From Albifimbria verrucaria (lineage: Eukaryota > Ascomycota > Sordariomycetes > Hypocreales > Stachybotryaceae): a stretch of 64,000 nucleotides of DNA. How positions within the stretch are numbered: position 1 is the first letter of the stretch; each line of letters starts with the position of its first letter. Below the pieces are notes generated by a model. The model had not been told where the DNA came from. It made no database searches and worked only from the letters and a program-made list of their open reading frames with translations. The stretch lies in assembly GCA_020081605.1 (NCBI GenBank), contig JAHREC010000049.1, positions 3,906,001 through 3,970,000 on the forward strand. The letters run 5' to 3'. Positions 24,699 through 35,790 of this stretch are shown in pieces. Made by a program: the position numbers and the translations under genes.

Positions 24699-25172
24699 TC
24701 ATCTTGCGCTGTGACGGACTGTTGGGTTGCGCGGGTTCGGAATTGGAATGGCCCGGTAAGTAGGAAACTTGGGACCGCCGGGAATGCGCTCGGCAACTGG
24801 TGGTGGACGTCGCACCCTTGTGGTATGTACATCGACAGCGATAGAGGACGTCGCGTAACTGCTGTAGTCGTAGACCCTCACGTTCCTCCTGCTTCGGCTG
24901 CAGCAGAGACAGACTATGATTGAGATGAGGACAAATGCTGCAACTCCACCAAGTATCGCTCCAAGTTCCCCAGACGATATACCACCACCATCCCCAGACG
25001 GCTCAACATTGGTATGCCTTCCATCTGAATCGGCGTCATCCGTGGGTATGGTGCCGAGAGTAATGAGTGTTGTGTAAGTGGCAAGGTCTTGCACGATAGT
25101 TTGAGTGATGACGTGAGGCTCCTGGCGTTCGGCAAGCCCAGTCGGACTTAATGCATGGGTGAGGATAGGCAT
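24699..25172 (-). CDS. Small single-pass membrane protein, function unknown
   Basis: An uninterrupted 157-codon frame starts at a true ATG (25172). Residues about 1-65 are Thr/Ser/Asp-rich and lack a clear signal peptide. A glycine-led helix, GELGAILGGVAAFVLISIIVCLCC (residues about 68-91), is followed by a basic, Arg/Pro-rich tail with VYDYSSYA and PGGPKFPTYRAIPIPNPRNP. The arrangement, with SSGE-LGAILGG before the helix and RSRR after it, resembles the many fungal 'ectodomain-stalk-TM-basic tail' proteins of the wall-sensor/Mid2 style. I do not recognise a specific family. An upstream exon carrying a signal peptide could exist but is not seen. Confidence 0.55.
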   Translation of the reverse strand: MPILTHALSPTGLAERQEPHVITQTIVQDLATYTTLITLGTIPTDDADSDGRHTNVEPSGDGGGISSGELGAILGGVAAFVLISIIVCLCCSRSRRNVRVYDYSSYATSSIAVDVHTTRVRRPPPVAERIPGGPKFPTYRAIPIPNPRNPTVRHSAR

Positions 25173-26935
25173 ATTGGAAGCGAAAGAGATATCATGTGCT
25201 TATGTAGAGCATAGAAAAGAATTGTCCCTCGGATGAGGTTGTTTCAGAGACGAACCTTTCCTCCTAGCTCCGGGAAGAAGCTTCGTATTTGACCGTATGC
25301 AAGATATGAGAATGGTCCGCAACTACCTTCCAGTAGGCATCCATCCATCTTTCAAGATATCCAGTCAGATGATGGGAGCATGCGGCTCGAGCCGCACACA
25401 CCGTCCCGACGCATCAGAGATAGCGTTTGCGGGACTTGCCCAAAACGACATAAGGCTTGGGGTCACCGCCCATCGGTTGTGCTCCTCATCTTGGCACCCG
25501 TGGAGGGTCGCGAGAAGAGCAAACAAACAAAGGAGCACGCCACGGGCCGCGAGTTTGTTTGGGTGGCCGCGTCGAGGTATAGGTGCGCTGTGCTATCTGC
25601 AGACACTTACCAATGGCCCAATGAGATGCATACGTGGCAACCGTTGGGAGGGGACACGGAGCCGGTTCAAGTTAGGTTCGGTCGAGCTGAGGGTTGCAAC
25701 GTGTTTGAGCAAGTGAGGGCCTAACCCGGCTTACCGGAATGATTTGCGTGTGCTGATGTGCAGGACGGGAGAGAACAACGCGGTCTAGGGACACAAGATC
25801 GACGTGTTGGAAGTGAGACAGTTTGCTGCAAGCTCTGGTGTTTTGAGTGGAATCAAGCTGACAAAGCTGGAGGCTCTGCTGAAGCTCCAGATGCCAGATC
25901 TGATGGAGAGCTCCATGAGCTTGCATCTCTGCAACAGGGACAATGAGGGTATATCAGCAGGTAAACAAGGTGGAGCCGGGATGCCACACTGCATTGCCAA
26001 CCAAGGTACCAACTGCATAACATCAGCAGGCACAGGTTCGGATAAACACCAAACCGTCTTGGGGACTGCCCAACACACCGCTTGCCTGCCGCAGCTGCGG
26101 GCCTGTGCTATCGCCGGACGGAGGAGGCACGGATCATATCGGCCCCACACCGGCATATTGGGCCGGAGTTGTGGATACTTCGGGCTGGAGGCCTCAGGCA
26201 CCATTCTTCTCGGTCTCCTTCGTGCCCAGTTTTCCCCGTTTCTCCAACAGCAAGGCCCAGACTCCCCATCGTGACGTCGCATCCACATGCACAGCCTGGC
26301 TTTGCTAGCCCGACGCTTGTGTCTATACCCGCACGAGTGCGAGGCGAGCATTGGACCCTTGGCGCGTGTCAAGCCCACCAAATGCCGAGGATGAACGGAC
26401 GGCCCCTTTCGGCCCACTGCTCCTCGACGTGTCTGGATGCGATCAATGCATGGGCTCTTTCGAGACTTCGGCCAAACTATGACGCGCATGGACAAGATCC
26501 AAGGTTACGAATCCCCAGATTCTTCCCTGATCTCGGGATGTTGGCGCGACTGCCCTTGGCGGGAGATATACCCGCCCACTATAACATGGCATTTAGATTG
26601 ATCGTGTCCTTTCCCACGAATCATAGGCGTGTCTTCAACCCCGCGTCTCCGCTTCTGAGGGCGAGCCCGCTCGTGGAGCTGTCTCGTTTCCGGCAATGAT
26701 GTTCTTCAAGGCCTTGGGCGAGTGTAGCATGTGCCCTCTTGGTCAAGAGCCGAGCGCTGGAAAGCTAGCCAGTATGGGCATCTGGCTCGGGAATCCGGTG
26801 CCGAACGCAAATGTGGATGAAGCTTTTTGGTCGTCATCATGAGTAGGTACGATGTAGGCAATAGGATATAAGGGGCGCCGTGGCTCCCCAATGTAGCACG
26901 GAGCAGACGGGCAGGATCGACATCTCTAAGCCAAG
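25173..26935. other. Divergent intergenic region (1.76 kb)
   Basis: This region lies between the small membrane protein and the GH43 gene. Several overlapping frames of 130-240 codons occur in the GC-rich part (25800-26500), but they shadow one another on both strands, most lack ATG starts and none looks like a protein family. A TATA-type box sits at 26867. Confidence 0.45.
26867..26873 (+). promoter_or_regulatory. TATA-like box of the GH43 gene
   Basis: TATAAGG lies 63 bases upstream of the GH43 start codon at 26936, a usual distance for fungal genes with short leaders. Confidence 0.5.
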
Positions 26936-29171
26936 ATGTTCTCTCTGAGACAAAATCTGCTGGCCCTCGTGGCCTCCGCCGTTGCCGTTGAGGCGCTGAG
27001 CGTGAGACAACTCGAAGAAGCCCTATCTGCCGTCAGTGTCAACAAGGTTGAGGATGTCCGTGGAAACATCCACCTGCCCAGTTCCACCCCTGATGGGCTG
27101 GACATCACCTGGCAGAGTTCTGACCCTTCCGTCATCCGTGAAGATGGTTGGGTCTATCGTCAAGACACAGACGTTGCCGTCAACCTCACAGCCTCCGTTG
27201 CAGGCGAAGAGGGCGCCAGCGAGCGTACCTTTACGGCCAACGTCCGTGCAGCTCCCAAATTGGCTGCCTTTGAGGGTTATGCCTTTTCCTACTTTACTGG
27301 AAACTCCAAGGCTGGAGAGAACATCTTCTTCGCTGCCAGCCAGGGCAACGATGCTCTATCTTGGACCGAGCTCAACAACCGTCAGCCTGTCCTCACCTCA
27401 TCTCAGGGCACAAAGGGCCTGCGCGACCCTTTCCTGATTCGCTCCCACGAGGGCGATACCTTCTACCTCCTAGCAACGGATCTATCCATCGGCAGCGGCA
27501 CGTCGTGGGACTCTGCCGTCCGCCAGGGCAGCCGTTACCTCGAGATCTGGGAGTCGCATGACCTGGTGAACTGGTCTGCACAGCGCCATGTCCTGGTGTC
27601 ACCCGAGAATGCTGGAAACACCTGGGCCCCTGAGGCTTACTATGATGAACAGCTCGGTGCGTATGTCGTGTTCTGGGCATCGTCTCTGTACTCAACGCCT
27701 ACTCACACCGACAACACATACCACCGCATGCTGTACTCTACTACCCGGGACTTCATCACATTCAGCAAGCCTGTGGTCTGGCAAGACGCCAAGATGTCGC
27801 GTATCGACTCTACCGTCATTAAGTCGAACAACGTCTACTACCGCTTCACAAAGGATGAAGGAGCTAGCGGCACTGGCTGCAGCGATATCATCCAGGAGAG
27901 CTCTAACTCGTTGCGCGCGACCCTAGAGTCATGGAAGATTCAGGCTAGCTGCATCGGCTCGAAAGCCGGCACCCGGGCTGTGGAGGGACCAACCGTCTTC
28001 AAGTCGAACCCGGGTGATGTTCATGGCGACAAGTTCTACCTCTTTGTTGATGAGTACGGTGGTCGTGGATACATCCCCTCGAGACTACAAACATTGCTCA
28101 GCCATCATGGAAGGTCTCGAGCTCCTACAAGCTGCCTACCAGCCCACGCCATGGCACTGTGGTACCAGTGACCGCAGCTGAGCTTGCCTTTTGCGTAGCA
28201 AGCTCGGTGCAGCTGCTGAGCCAGAGAAGCGTGAGGTAGCGGAGCGGGCCGCAGACCTAGTACCTGGATACTACGCCGACCCCAACATCTTTGCTCATGG
28301 CTGCAACTACTACTTGTACGTGACCACTGACGGCTACGAAGGCTGGGGCGGCAAGGACTTCTACGTATGGAAGTCTGCCGACCTTGTTTCTTGGACCCGC
28401 TCGTCGAAGCCCTTCCTCACGCTTAATGGCACCAGTGGTAATGTGCCTTGGGCGACTGGGAACGCCTGGGCGCCCACCATTGCTGAGAAGAATGGCAAGT
28501 TCTACTTCTACTTCAGCGGCAACAACCCAACCTACAACACCAAGACCATTGGAGTTGCGGTAGCCAGCTCTCCAGAGGGGCCATTCGTTGCTCAACCCAA
28601 GGCCATGATCTTGAACAACGAGAAGCTCAAGTCAAACCAAGCCATCGACCCTTGTGCATTCCGCGACCCCGTTTCTGGCAAGTACTACTTCTACTGGGGC
28701 AACGGCGTGCCACTGGTCGCTGAGCTAAACGATGACATGATTTCCATCAACTGGAACACCGTTTCGACGATTCAAGGACTGGTGGACTTCCGGGAGGGAC
28801 TCTTTGTCAATTACCGCCAAGGCCTCTACCATCTCACCTACTCGATCGACGACACAGGTTCAGAGAACTACCGCGTTGGCTACGCCACGTCAACAAAGGT
28901 GACCGGGCCTTGGACATACCGTGGCGTCATCCTTCAGAAGGACCCTTCGCGAGGCATTCTTGCGACAGGCCACAACTCTGTATTGAACATCCCCAAGACG
29001 GACGAATGGTACATTGCCTACCACCGCTTCCACATCCCTGACGGAAGTGGCATTCGGAGGCAAACGACGATCGACAAGCTGACAATTAACAAGCAAACGG
29101 GGCTTTTCAATACTGTGACGCCAACGCTTGGTGAGATACAGCCTCGTCGCCTGTCAAGTTGCCGTGCCTAA
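26936..29171 (+). CDS. Secreted two-module GH43 arabinanase/xylosidase-type hydrolase
   Basis: A signal peptide (MFSLRQNLLALVASAVAVEA) precedes a small beta-sandwich-like segment with the pattern GLDITWQSSDPSVI...DGWVYR. The first five-bladed GH43 module follows: TKGLRDPFLIR (probable catalytic Asp), GNTWAPEAYYD and AVEGPTVFK (probable acid Glu). A second GH43 module begins near 28260 with PGYYADPNIF, then GNAWAPTIAEKNGKFYFYFS, IDPCAFRD and DFREGLFVNY. The enzyme should remove arabinose or xylose from plant or microbial polysaccharides; its exact specificity is not readable. No intron is seen. Two frame breaks lie in the linker region: CCCC 28075-28078 (after GGRGYIP) and TTTT 28189-28192 (before LRSKLGAAAEP); each is healed by one base. 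Two adjacent separate genes would be the alternative, but the second has no signal peptide or clean ATG. Confidence 0.88.
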
Positions 29172-29607
29172 GTGGCGAAATTAGCGCGTTCTTTTTAATC
29201 ATGGAGTCAATGCATGGGAGACTACGGAGCAGAAGCAAGTGAGACATGATGAGAAATGTCCTTCAGCTCCCTCCGTGTTGGATATGTAGAGTAATGGAAG
29301 CGATATGCACGTGTTGAATAGTGTACTGTAGTTTTCAATTGTGGAAATGAATATTGGCCTACGCTATGTCCATGTTACTTGCATCTGCGTTATTATTGAC
29401 AATTCTCGTCTGCGCCCGTAGATGACCCCGGTCACCAGAACCCTTTTTTGTTTATCTACCATTATGAAAGAAAGAAGTATTTTCATGATAAGCGCCAGAC
29501 AACCATTACTTCCTATATGCATGGAGACCCAGAGACATTACGATAGAAATATTGAAAAAGAATGAAAATGCTTGACATGATCATGGCGTTTCATTACGGA
29601 GGGTGCA
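29172..29607. other. Convergent 3' intergenic stretch
   Basis: About 435 AT-rich bases lie between the GH43 stop and the chitin synthase stop. No feature is seen. Confidence 0.4.
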
Positions 29608-31798
29608 CTAGTGAGTGCCACGTCCACCAACATCGTCACCGTCCTTCTCCCCGTCAGCCTTGATGACCTCTCTGGTCTTGCCCCACTTGAAGTCATCAGA
29701 GTGCATCAGAGAGTACACGAGAATGATGATGTTCATGAAGGGCGAGGTGAAGAAGTGGAAGAAGTATCCAACAAAGTATTGAGCCCGCTCGAGGTTGTTG
29801 CGTGGAAGCCAGAAACCGATGCAGAAGGAATACAGCTAAAAGGATCAGTCAGCCACGTTTTCAGCCCAGCAGTGGATTTCAGTCGCGTCTCTTGGCAGCG
29901 CAAACTATTGAACGGATGATGCAGGGGCAAATTTTGGCGATGAGGGCTGGAACGTGCTGGATTGGGCTGGGCTGGGGCGCTTGGAGAAAAGAAAAACTTA
30001 CATAACGGAACCATAAGACGGCAATGAGGCTCACGAAAATGGGATCTCTGAACAACTCATCACCTCGCTTGATCAGGATGATGATCAGCTCGATAAAGGC
30101 GGCAATGATGAAGGGTGTGATGGCCCAGGTGATGACAGCGATGATGCTCTGGATACGCTCGACAAGAATGATGCCAGGACGGAAAATCATGACGAACTCG
30201 TTGGAGATACTGCCGAGAGCCCAACGCTTGCGCTGAGAGAGGAAGACGGTCCAGTTCTGAGGGACGATGGTGAAAGCCTTTGCGCGCAGGGCCTGAGCCG
30301 TCTGCTTCTTGGGGAACAGACTGAAGATGATGGAAGCGTGGATGCTGTCCTCGGAGTAGTTGCCCATGATGTGCTGCGTCATGACATCGTTAGGCTTGGG
30401 GCAGTATCCGAAGCGCTGGCGAAGAACAGCGTCGCCGAAAGTCGACTCGTCGATGCGAATGAGCTGGCAACATCCCGGGAGACAGTTGACCTTGCCGGTG
30501 ATGCGGGACTGGAACATGCGACGAAGACCTTGAGTTTGAGAGTACTCGACTGACTGGTACAGTGACCAAGGACCCCAGTTCTTGCCATCGTAGTCGACGC
30601 AGACGTGGCCACAGACACCGACGAGCTTGGGGTTCTTGCGGATCTCCTTGAGCATTTCATAAACGCAGTTCTCCTCGAAGACGGTATCGGCGTCCATGCC
30701 GACAAGGTAGTCAACATTCTCAAGACCGTGTTGGACAAAGATATTGCCGATGTACTCAAAAACATCGTTGTTGAACATGGTGACGATGTCGGCCGAGCGC
30801 TGCTTAAAGTGGTACAGGAACGATCGAGCAAAGCACAGACTGTCACGCTTGCCCTGGTTGTAGCGCTTGCCGACGAAGACGTATGGAATGCCCTTGTAGT
30901 AGCCGGTCTGGGTCTTAATGGGCATGAAGAGACCATCGCGCGCGCGGTAGCCGTTCTGGAAGTTCTTGACGGGACCGGGTTCCAGAATGTCTTCGAGCAG
31001 GTATTCCTGAGTCGTCTTCTCCATACCGGGTCCGCGAACGTTGCCGTCAACGACAATAAAGATAATGCGAGGGTGGTTTTCAATGTGCTTCTGGGCAATG
31101 AGCGAGTCAAGTGACCGGGTCAACTCGTCGTACGTCTCGTTGTAGCAAGGAAGCAGCAGAACCATCTTCTCAGGCTCGTCGGGGATGATTTCCTTAGGGC
31201 GGAAGCAGAAGCAGAAAACGCGCGTGACGAGGAAGTGGAGAATGATGCACACAATCATGAACGACTGCAGCATAGTGTTGGAGCTGAGAAGGACGATAAA
31301 GAGGTAGTAAACCTCAAAGTAGGTCCACGCGACATAGATGAGGACGGCATTGAGAGCAAGCAGGCCAAAGATCAGACCGTATTTTTGCAATCGCAACAAG
31401 TCTTTGGAGACGCGCTTGAGCTCCTCGTCCGAGTCCCAGCGCAGTTTCGCCTCTTCTTGGAGGATGGAGGAGGTAAAGGAAGCGCTCGAGTCGTTGCCCT
31501 GCGAGGGCCAGGATACATGTGTGTTATGCGACAGAGGAGTCTGCATGCCGGGAGGAAAGCTGCCATTGATGCCTCGAATCATTGACTAAGTGCTGTTAGT
31601 AAACGAAATCTCGCCAATTGGCACGACCGGAGCAAATGCGACACATACCGAGTCTCGAGACTGAGGCTGGCTAGGCCTCAGACGATTGTCATTATAGTTG
31701 GCGTGGGAAAGCGGGAGAGGATGGCTCTCCGACGCGGCCAAATTGGCGCCATCAGAGGACGTCTCGCCGCGAGACGGGGGCACAGGTGTGTTGCTCAT
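29608..31798 (-). CDS. Chitin synthase (GT2), short form without myosin domain
   Basis: A plasma-membrane enzyme that polymerises GlcNAc from UDP-GlcNAc. Three exons are seen, with introns at about 31583-31649 and 29836-30001. Visible motifs are the DxD-type VGMDADTVF, LPCYNETYDELTRSLDS, the EDS acid/base in NYSEDSIH, and a QRKRW product-binding motif in LSQRKRWALGS (QRRRW is usual). Two helices precede the catalytic domain (GLIFGLLALNAVLIYVAW and FMIVCIILHFLV). At least four follow, and the end is an acidic tail. At about 650 residues it is shorter than class III-V enzymes and lacks a myosin motor and cytochrome b5 domain, so it is probably one of the short, minor classes; I cannot fix the class by eye. 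This gene shows no frame break, unlike most of its neighbours. Confidence 0.9.
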
Positions 31799-31862
31799 AA
31801 TGAACTATAGGTGCTGGACCTTGAGAGGCGGAGGAGCTATCTGCAGCAACGGCTCGAACGGT

Positions 31863-31882
31863 CGAACGAACGAACGAACGAA
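31863..31882. repeat. (CGAA)5 microsatellite upstream of chitin synthase
   Basis: Five CGAA units lie 65-85 bases upstream of the chitin synthase start codon (minus strand gene), within its probable 5' untranslated region. Confidence 0.85.
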
Positions 31883-34800
31883 CAGCAACAGAGGCCGTGA
31901 TGCTAAGACACAACGGCTACACCAACAGTGGGTAAGACTGATGATGCAGGAGGAGCAGTGGAGGAGGAAGAGGAGGCAAAGAGGGATAAGATCAGCTTGG
32001 GGATATACAAGTGAATGATGAGTCCCGTCAGATCAAAGTCTGCTCCAAGTGAGGAGGGAGGGAAGTTGAGGAGGAGCTTGCTTGCTTGCCTTCAGTGCTG
32101 CTGAAGAGAAGAGAGAAGAAGGTCACGATGTTCGGGAAACGACTGAAGGTATATCTTCAACAAACAGCTCCCTAGCCGGTTCGAAGGAAGCTATGGAGCC
32201 GAGAAGGGAAAAGACAACCGCAAGGAAGAAAAAAAAAGACATACAGCACGACCTGACGAGCTTCAAGATCCAATATTCTGGTCCCGCCCTCCACAAAGCA
32301 CCCACACCTCCCGGGGACTCGGCCACGCGCTTCCTCTCATGCTGGCACTTAGCTTGAACATAGGAATCTGGGCTGGAAATGGCGAGGCCCGAGAACGACC
32401 AGCCTCAGGTGCCCGCCTAGACGCCTCTCAAGAGGCAATGTTCTCGACGACACCAGGGCCCGGTTCGAGGTGTGGAAACAATGAAAAAGTGAAAGTGGTG
32501 CAGTACACGACAGCTCCAGCTGCCATGGTCCACTCACATCTCATTGTTCCTGGGTGTTGATGAAGGTGTGCCACCCTCCCCTACCCTCACTTACATCCCG
32601 CAGACGGGGACCACATTTCGACGCACACGCCCCCTGCCTAGCCCTGGTAACGAAAACACATCACGACGCACGGTGAGAGGGCAAAACGTAAGTCGAATAG
32701 ACGGTCAACTAACTGACTTTGCGTTGCCTGGCCACAGGGCAACGGGCGGGCTTGTCCACTAGTGATGCAGGACCGAGGGTTCCGTCTGTGATGCCACAAA
32801 GCTGTTTGCCCTGGAGGGTATGGTGCCATCAGCCTCGTCCTTATTTGCCTCCCCAAAGAGTTCGTGGATGCCGAGAAGAGCTTGCTGACTGCGTTCCTGG
32901 ACCACTGAGCAGCGGGAACGACGGGCGTCCTTGGAGAACGACAATGAACTCAAAGCTTGCGCTACGCTTGGTTCAGGTGTTCGAGCTCGTCATATTGACT
33001 CGGTCAGGTCTGGTCCCCCTGCCTAGCTCACTTCTATCCCGTCTTGGGCCTGCCGCTACTTTAGTTGGCGCTCGAGCCAAGAAATACATGGGTTTATTCA
33101 GCGGGTCTGCTGTCCGGACTCCATCTCAGACGGCGCCCAAGGCGTCGACGTTCTGACTTGTGTTCGGAACGGGCTTGTGGCGCGTCTGGTGCCAGGAAAC
33201 CGGAGACAGACGGTGTTAAGGCTTCAGTAAATATCCGTTAGCCCGTAACAGGAATAGGCGACGGAGGACGGGGTCGAGATAGTTCTTGGCGTTGGAGTCG
33301 GACGACTTTAACGATTCATCAGAGGCTGACCCTACTCACTGACTGGAATGGGGAGACGTTCTCCGATAGTCTCGACGCCACGTGTGCACTCTGTAGCCAT
33401 GGAAGGAAGGGATTCATCCAGATAGATTGGTTACCTGCACAATTTGCAAATTGAGATGGTTGAACAAAAGACCCAGTTCTTTCTCACTACTCTGTTGCTT
33501 CTCTTTACATGGATTAGCTTAGCTTGCCTGTGTCTCGACTGCGTGTCTAAACACCACCGACACCGGGGCGTCAAGGGATAAGCGTGAGGGGCGTGTAAGT
33601 GATCCGCCATACTCTTTCGGAAGCCAAACCCGATAAGCCTGATGCTAAGGCAAAAATATGCTTACCGTTGCATGTTGCGTACGTTTTCTCCGTTGCTACG
33701 GTCAACCTGATACGGACCTGAGGGAGGACGAGAAAGGGAAATCACAGCGAATTCGCAATTGGTCCACATGGCTGGGGAAGGAAAAAGAAGATGCATGAGA
33801 GCAGAAAAAGAAACGTTAATACGAGGATATGGCATCCCGGCCTCGGTTGGTCATACCGTTGCCCATTGCCGCCCTGGAGGGCTAGACGTGTCTCAGATAT
33901 GGAAAACCTCTGGTAGACGCCTTGTGGCTGCTTCGGCGCTGTCGCATTTGCCGTTACTGTTGTGCTACTTTTTCCCACTAGACCCGAACTTTCCGAGCTT
34001 CACTCAAGCGTAATCGAGCCAGACCCTTGCCTGCCCTCTGCTGCCGCTTGGGTGGGATTGTCGGAGGGTGACGATATCTCAGTGCCGTAGGTCCAGAGCT
34101 GCAGAGACCACAAACGCAGGGCACACTAGCTGAAAGAGAATGCACTGCAACTCCCACCCTGGCGTTAGGGCACCCTGGCTGGTGGCTCCTCAGCTAATTC
34201 AGCGCGGCTGCGTCCAACCCTTCGATTGGGACGCGGCAAAGGCAAGATGAATCGTGGCTGTATTTCGCTTCTACGGAACAAATAGGGCGAGAGAGGGAGA
34301 GAAACAAGCATCAGACGACAAGGGCACACGCCACGGGCGTATTTCATGGCCTCATCGGCTAATTGGCATCATCATTGAAGGGGTTGGCCTGTCCCTCTTC
34401 CGTTACAACGAGCGACAACGGTGGGGTTGAGAGTGGTCTCAGACAACAGCCGGGGCACATGTTTGGATCTCAGACACGCCGGCGGCAGAATGGAGCAATT
34501 GAGAAGAAAAGAAGAAAATTATGAAGCAGCGTACCCACTCCATAGTGAGATGCTAATCTGCATATGCCAGCAGCGTAGCGCTCGGAGGATAGAAACCACA
34601 ATTTCGACTGACTAATAGCAGCTCAGACCGGCTAATGCTCCTTGCAGCGCGGAAGCAGTCATGCTAGTATCGCGTCAGGTGGGCAAGGGAGGGGATGTCA
34701 AATGGGAAGCCAGTACATATGCCGAGACTCTCGGGGCCAGCTAGGGTTGGCGCTGCGGCCATAGCGACAGACCCCATCGGAGCGATGCGGCTCCGGCAAA

Positions 34801-35770
34801 GTGGTGATTACGGCCGACGACGGGGTGTGTCGGAGCGAGTAAAGAGCATTTCGACTCATTGCTAGTTAAGCATGGCCCTGGTTCGGAATAGGTGCAAAAG
34901 CAACACCGAGGGGAGGGGCGGGAACAAGCAACAGCAACTTCGCGAGACGCAGTCATTGTCTTGGACAAGTGAACATGATGCTTGAATAACAAAAGGACAG
35001 AATCAAGCTCGCATCCTGCACCGTTTTCGACGAAGTTGCAGATAAAGTCGTGGGGAGACGTCCATGCACAGGAGCTGACGATGGGATGAATTACGTCCTT
35101 GATGGCTGCACGGGGACCAAAGTAGGACAGCTAGTCTGACCCTTGCGGGAGCAAAAGGCGGGGTGAAGGATCCTGGTTCAACTCACGGCCGGGTTCTCGC
35201 AATAGCTGTAGAGTAGGCCCGATGATTTCTCTATGCCAAGACCGCAGCTGCGTGAAGACATGTAAAAGTTCTTCACGAAGCGTTGCGTGCGTGACTGTTA
35301 AGCAGCTGCCTTCTCGTAGCCAAGGTGGAAGAAGGGCGGCAGCAAGGCCCGAAGCTGAGAGGACTGAGGCTCCAGGCCGTAGACATGGGATGCCGAACAT
35401 GGGAGCCCTGCTTCAGCGATTGGCGAATATCGTCATGTCTCAAGCCTCCACAGAAACAGAGAGCTCTGGATCAAAACAAGGACCTCCGGCCACGAGAAGT
35501 GAGGTTATTGGAGGACAGCCATGCGGACTTTCGGGTCGATCAAAGTGCCACATCTTGGAAACTAGCGAAGACGGTGGATTACCGACTGCTTGGGGGCTAC
35601 TGAAGGCTATTGGGCACACGCTCCTGCAAATACGGCGAAGACCAGGGCGTTAAGCTTCTCGCAGATAAATGCTCATTCTGCCCATCATTGCCATGGCCGT
35701 GACCATGCGGTGGAACAGAAGAAGATTATTAATGTAGGGTTCTACTATAGATTGCACTAGGGGTGCGCAC

Positions 35771-35790
35771 ATGTATGTATGTATGTATGT
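35771..35790. repeat. (ATGT)5 microsatellite
   Basis: Five ATGT units in the gene-empty region. Confidence 0.85.

Noticed and set aside
25785..26495. Long overlapping frames on both strands (up to 236 codons)
   Set aside because: They overlap each other in opposite directions, most lack ATG starts and none shows family motifs; typical of GC-rich intergenic sequence.
26936..29171. GH43 region as two separate genes
   Set aside because: The second part has no signal peptide and no clean ATG, and the linker reads through with two one-base repairs.
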